A stretch of 64,000 nt of DNA, taken from assembly GCF_027627475.1 (NCBI RefSeq), contig NZ_CP115484.1, positions 491,001 to 555,000 on the forward strand. The letters are read 5' to 3'. Each line of letters starts with the position of its first letter. The stretch's first letter is position 1. The notes under the pieces were generated by a model. The model made no database searches. It saw only the letters and a program-made list of their open reading frames with translations, and had not been told where the DNA came from. Source of the DNA: Paenibacillus sp. SYP-B4298 (GTDB lineage: Bacteria; Bacillota; Bacilli; Paenibacillales; Paenibacillaceae). The position numbers were made by a program, and so were the translations under genes. This document shows, piece by piece, positions 63,926 to 64,000 of this stretch.

Positions 63926-64000
63926 TTTATGGAGAGTTTGATCCTGGCTCAGGACGAACGCTGGCGGCGTGCCTAATACATGCAAGTCGAGCGGACTTGA
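63926..64000 (+). rRNA. 16S ribosomal RNA, 5' end
   Basis: GGAGAGTTTGATCCTGGCTC, then GACGAACGCTGGCGGCGTGC and the CATGCAAGTCGAGCGGAC stretch, are the conserved first 75 bases of a Firmicute 16S gene (V1 begins at the edge). The gene continues beyond the window. The exact mature 5' end is uncertain by a few bases. Confidence 0.97.

Overview
The window looks like chromosome of a Paenibacillus-type spore-forming Firmicute. The reasons are a GC-rich low-GC-phylum gene style with strong AGGAGG ribosome binding sites, Spo0M, YesM/YesN-type sensor and regulator genes, a Rex-regulated NADH oxidase, and the 5' end of a Bacillales 16S rRNA gene at the right edge. Genus assignment is inference.

The left 27 kb (about 563-26805) is one functional block. 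It looks like a contractile injection (T6SS/eCIS/phage-tail-like) machine in a Gram-positive host. It holds a Ser/Thr kinase, a membrane von Willebrand A protein on the opposite strand, a large sheath-like protein followed by a 141-residue Hcp-like tube protein, a J-domain protein, two FHA proteins, an active-looking PP2C phosphatase, a membrane pseudophosphatase with TPR-like repeats, two unrecognised proteins, a very divergent Hsp70-like ATPase, a baseplate/fibre-like protein, a DUF1795-like protein, a VgrG-like spike, a pentapeptide-repeat protein, a PAAR-like (DUF4280) tip protein, and a second VgrG fused to a C-terminal deaminase toxin followed by a MORN-repeat immunity gene (YwqJ/YwqK-like). 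No AAA+ ATPase and no TssJLM-like membrane complex is present. The GC content drops sharply at the toxin domain, which suggests module exchange.

From 26.9 to 33.7 kb lies a lower-GC, eroded accessory zone: endonuclease V, a dead IS4-like element inside a broken gene, a Fur-box-preceded AraC regulator fused to a siderophore-binding lipoprotein, a ferredoxin-NADP reductase remnant with an internal deletion, and a TerD-type protein. Four copies of a ~166-bp palindromic element (372, 1484, 19368, 33547) sit at borders of these blocks.

From 33.8 to 45.8 kb are ordinary chromosomal genes: an RCC1-repeat secreted protein, Spo0M, an Rrf2 regulator, a heterodimeric ABC exporter, an SNF2/SWIM helicase and a secreted M14 carboxypeptidase.

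From 46.1 to 63.4 kb is a glucuronoxylan-use locus: uxuB/uxuA and a GntR/FCD regulator on the minus strand, an AraC regulator, a GH52 beta-xylosidase, a GH67 alpha-glucuronidase, two sugar ABC permeases, a TraB-family protein, a YesM-type kinase, a sugar-binding lipoprotein and a YesN-type regulator. The permease and binding-protein genes share a 28-bp upstream motif at the same distance from their start codons. An rRNA operon with tandem promoters begins at the right edge.
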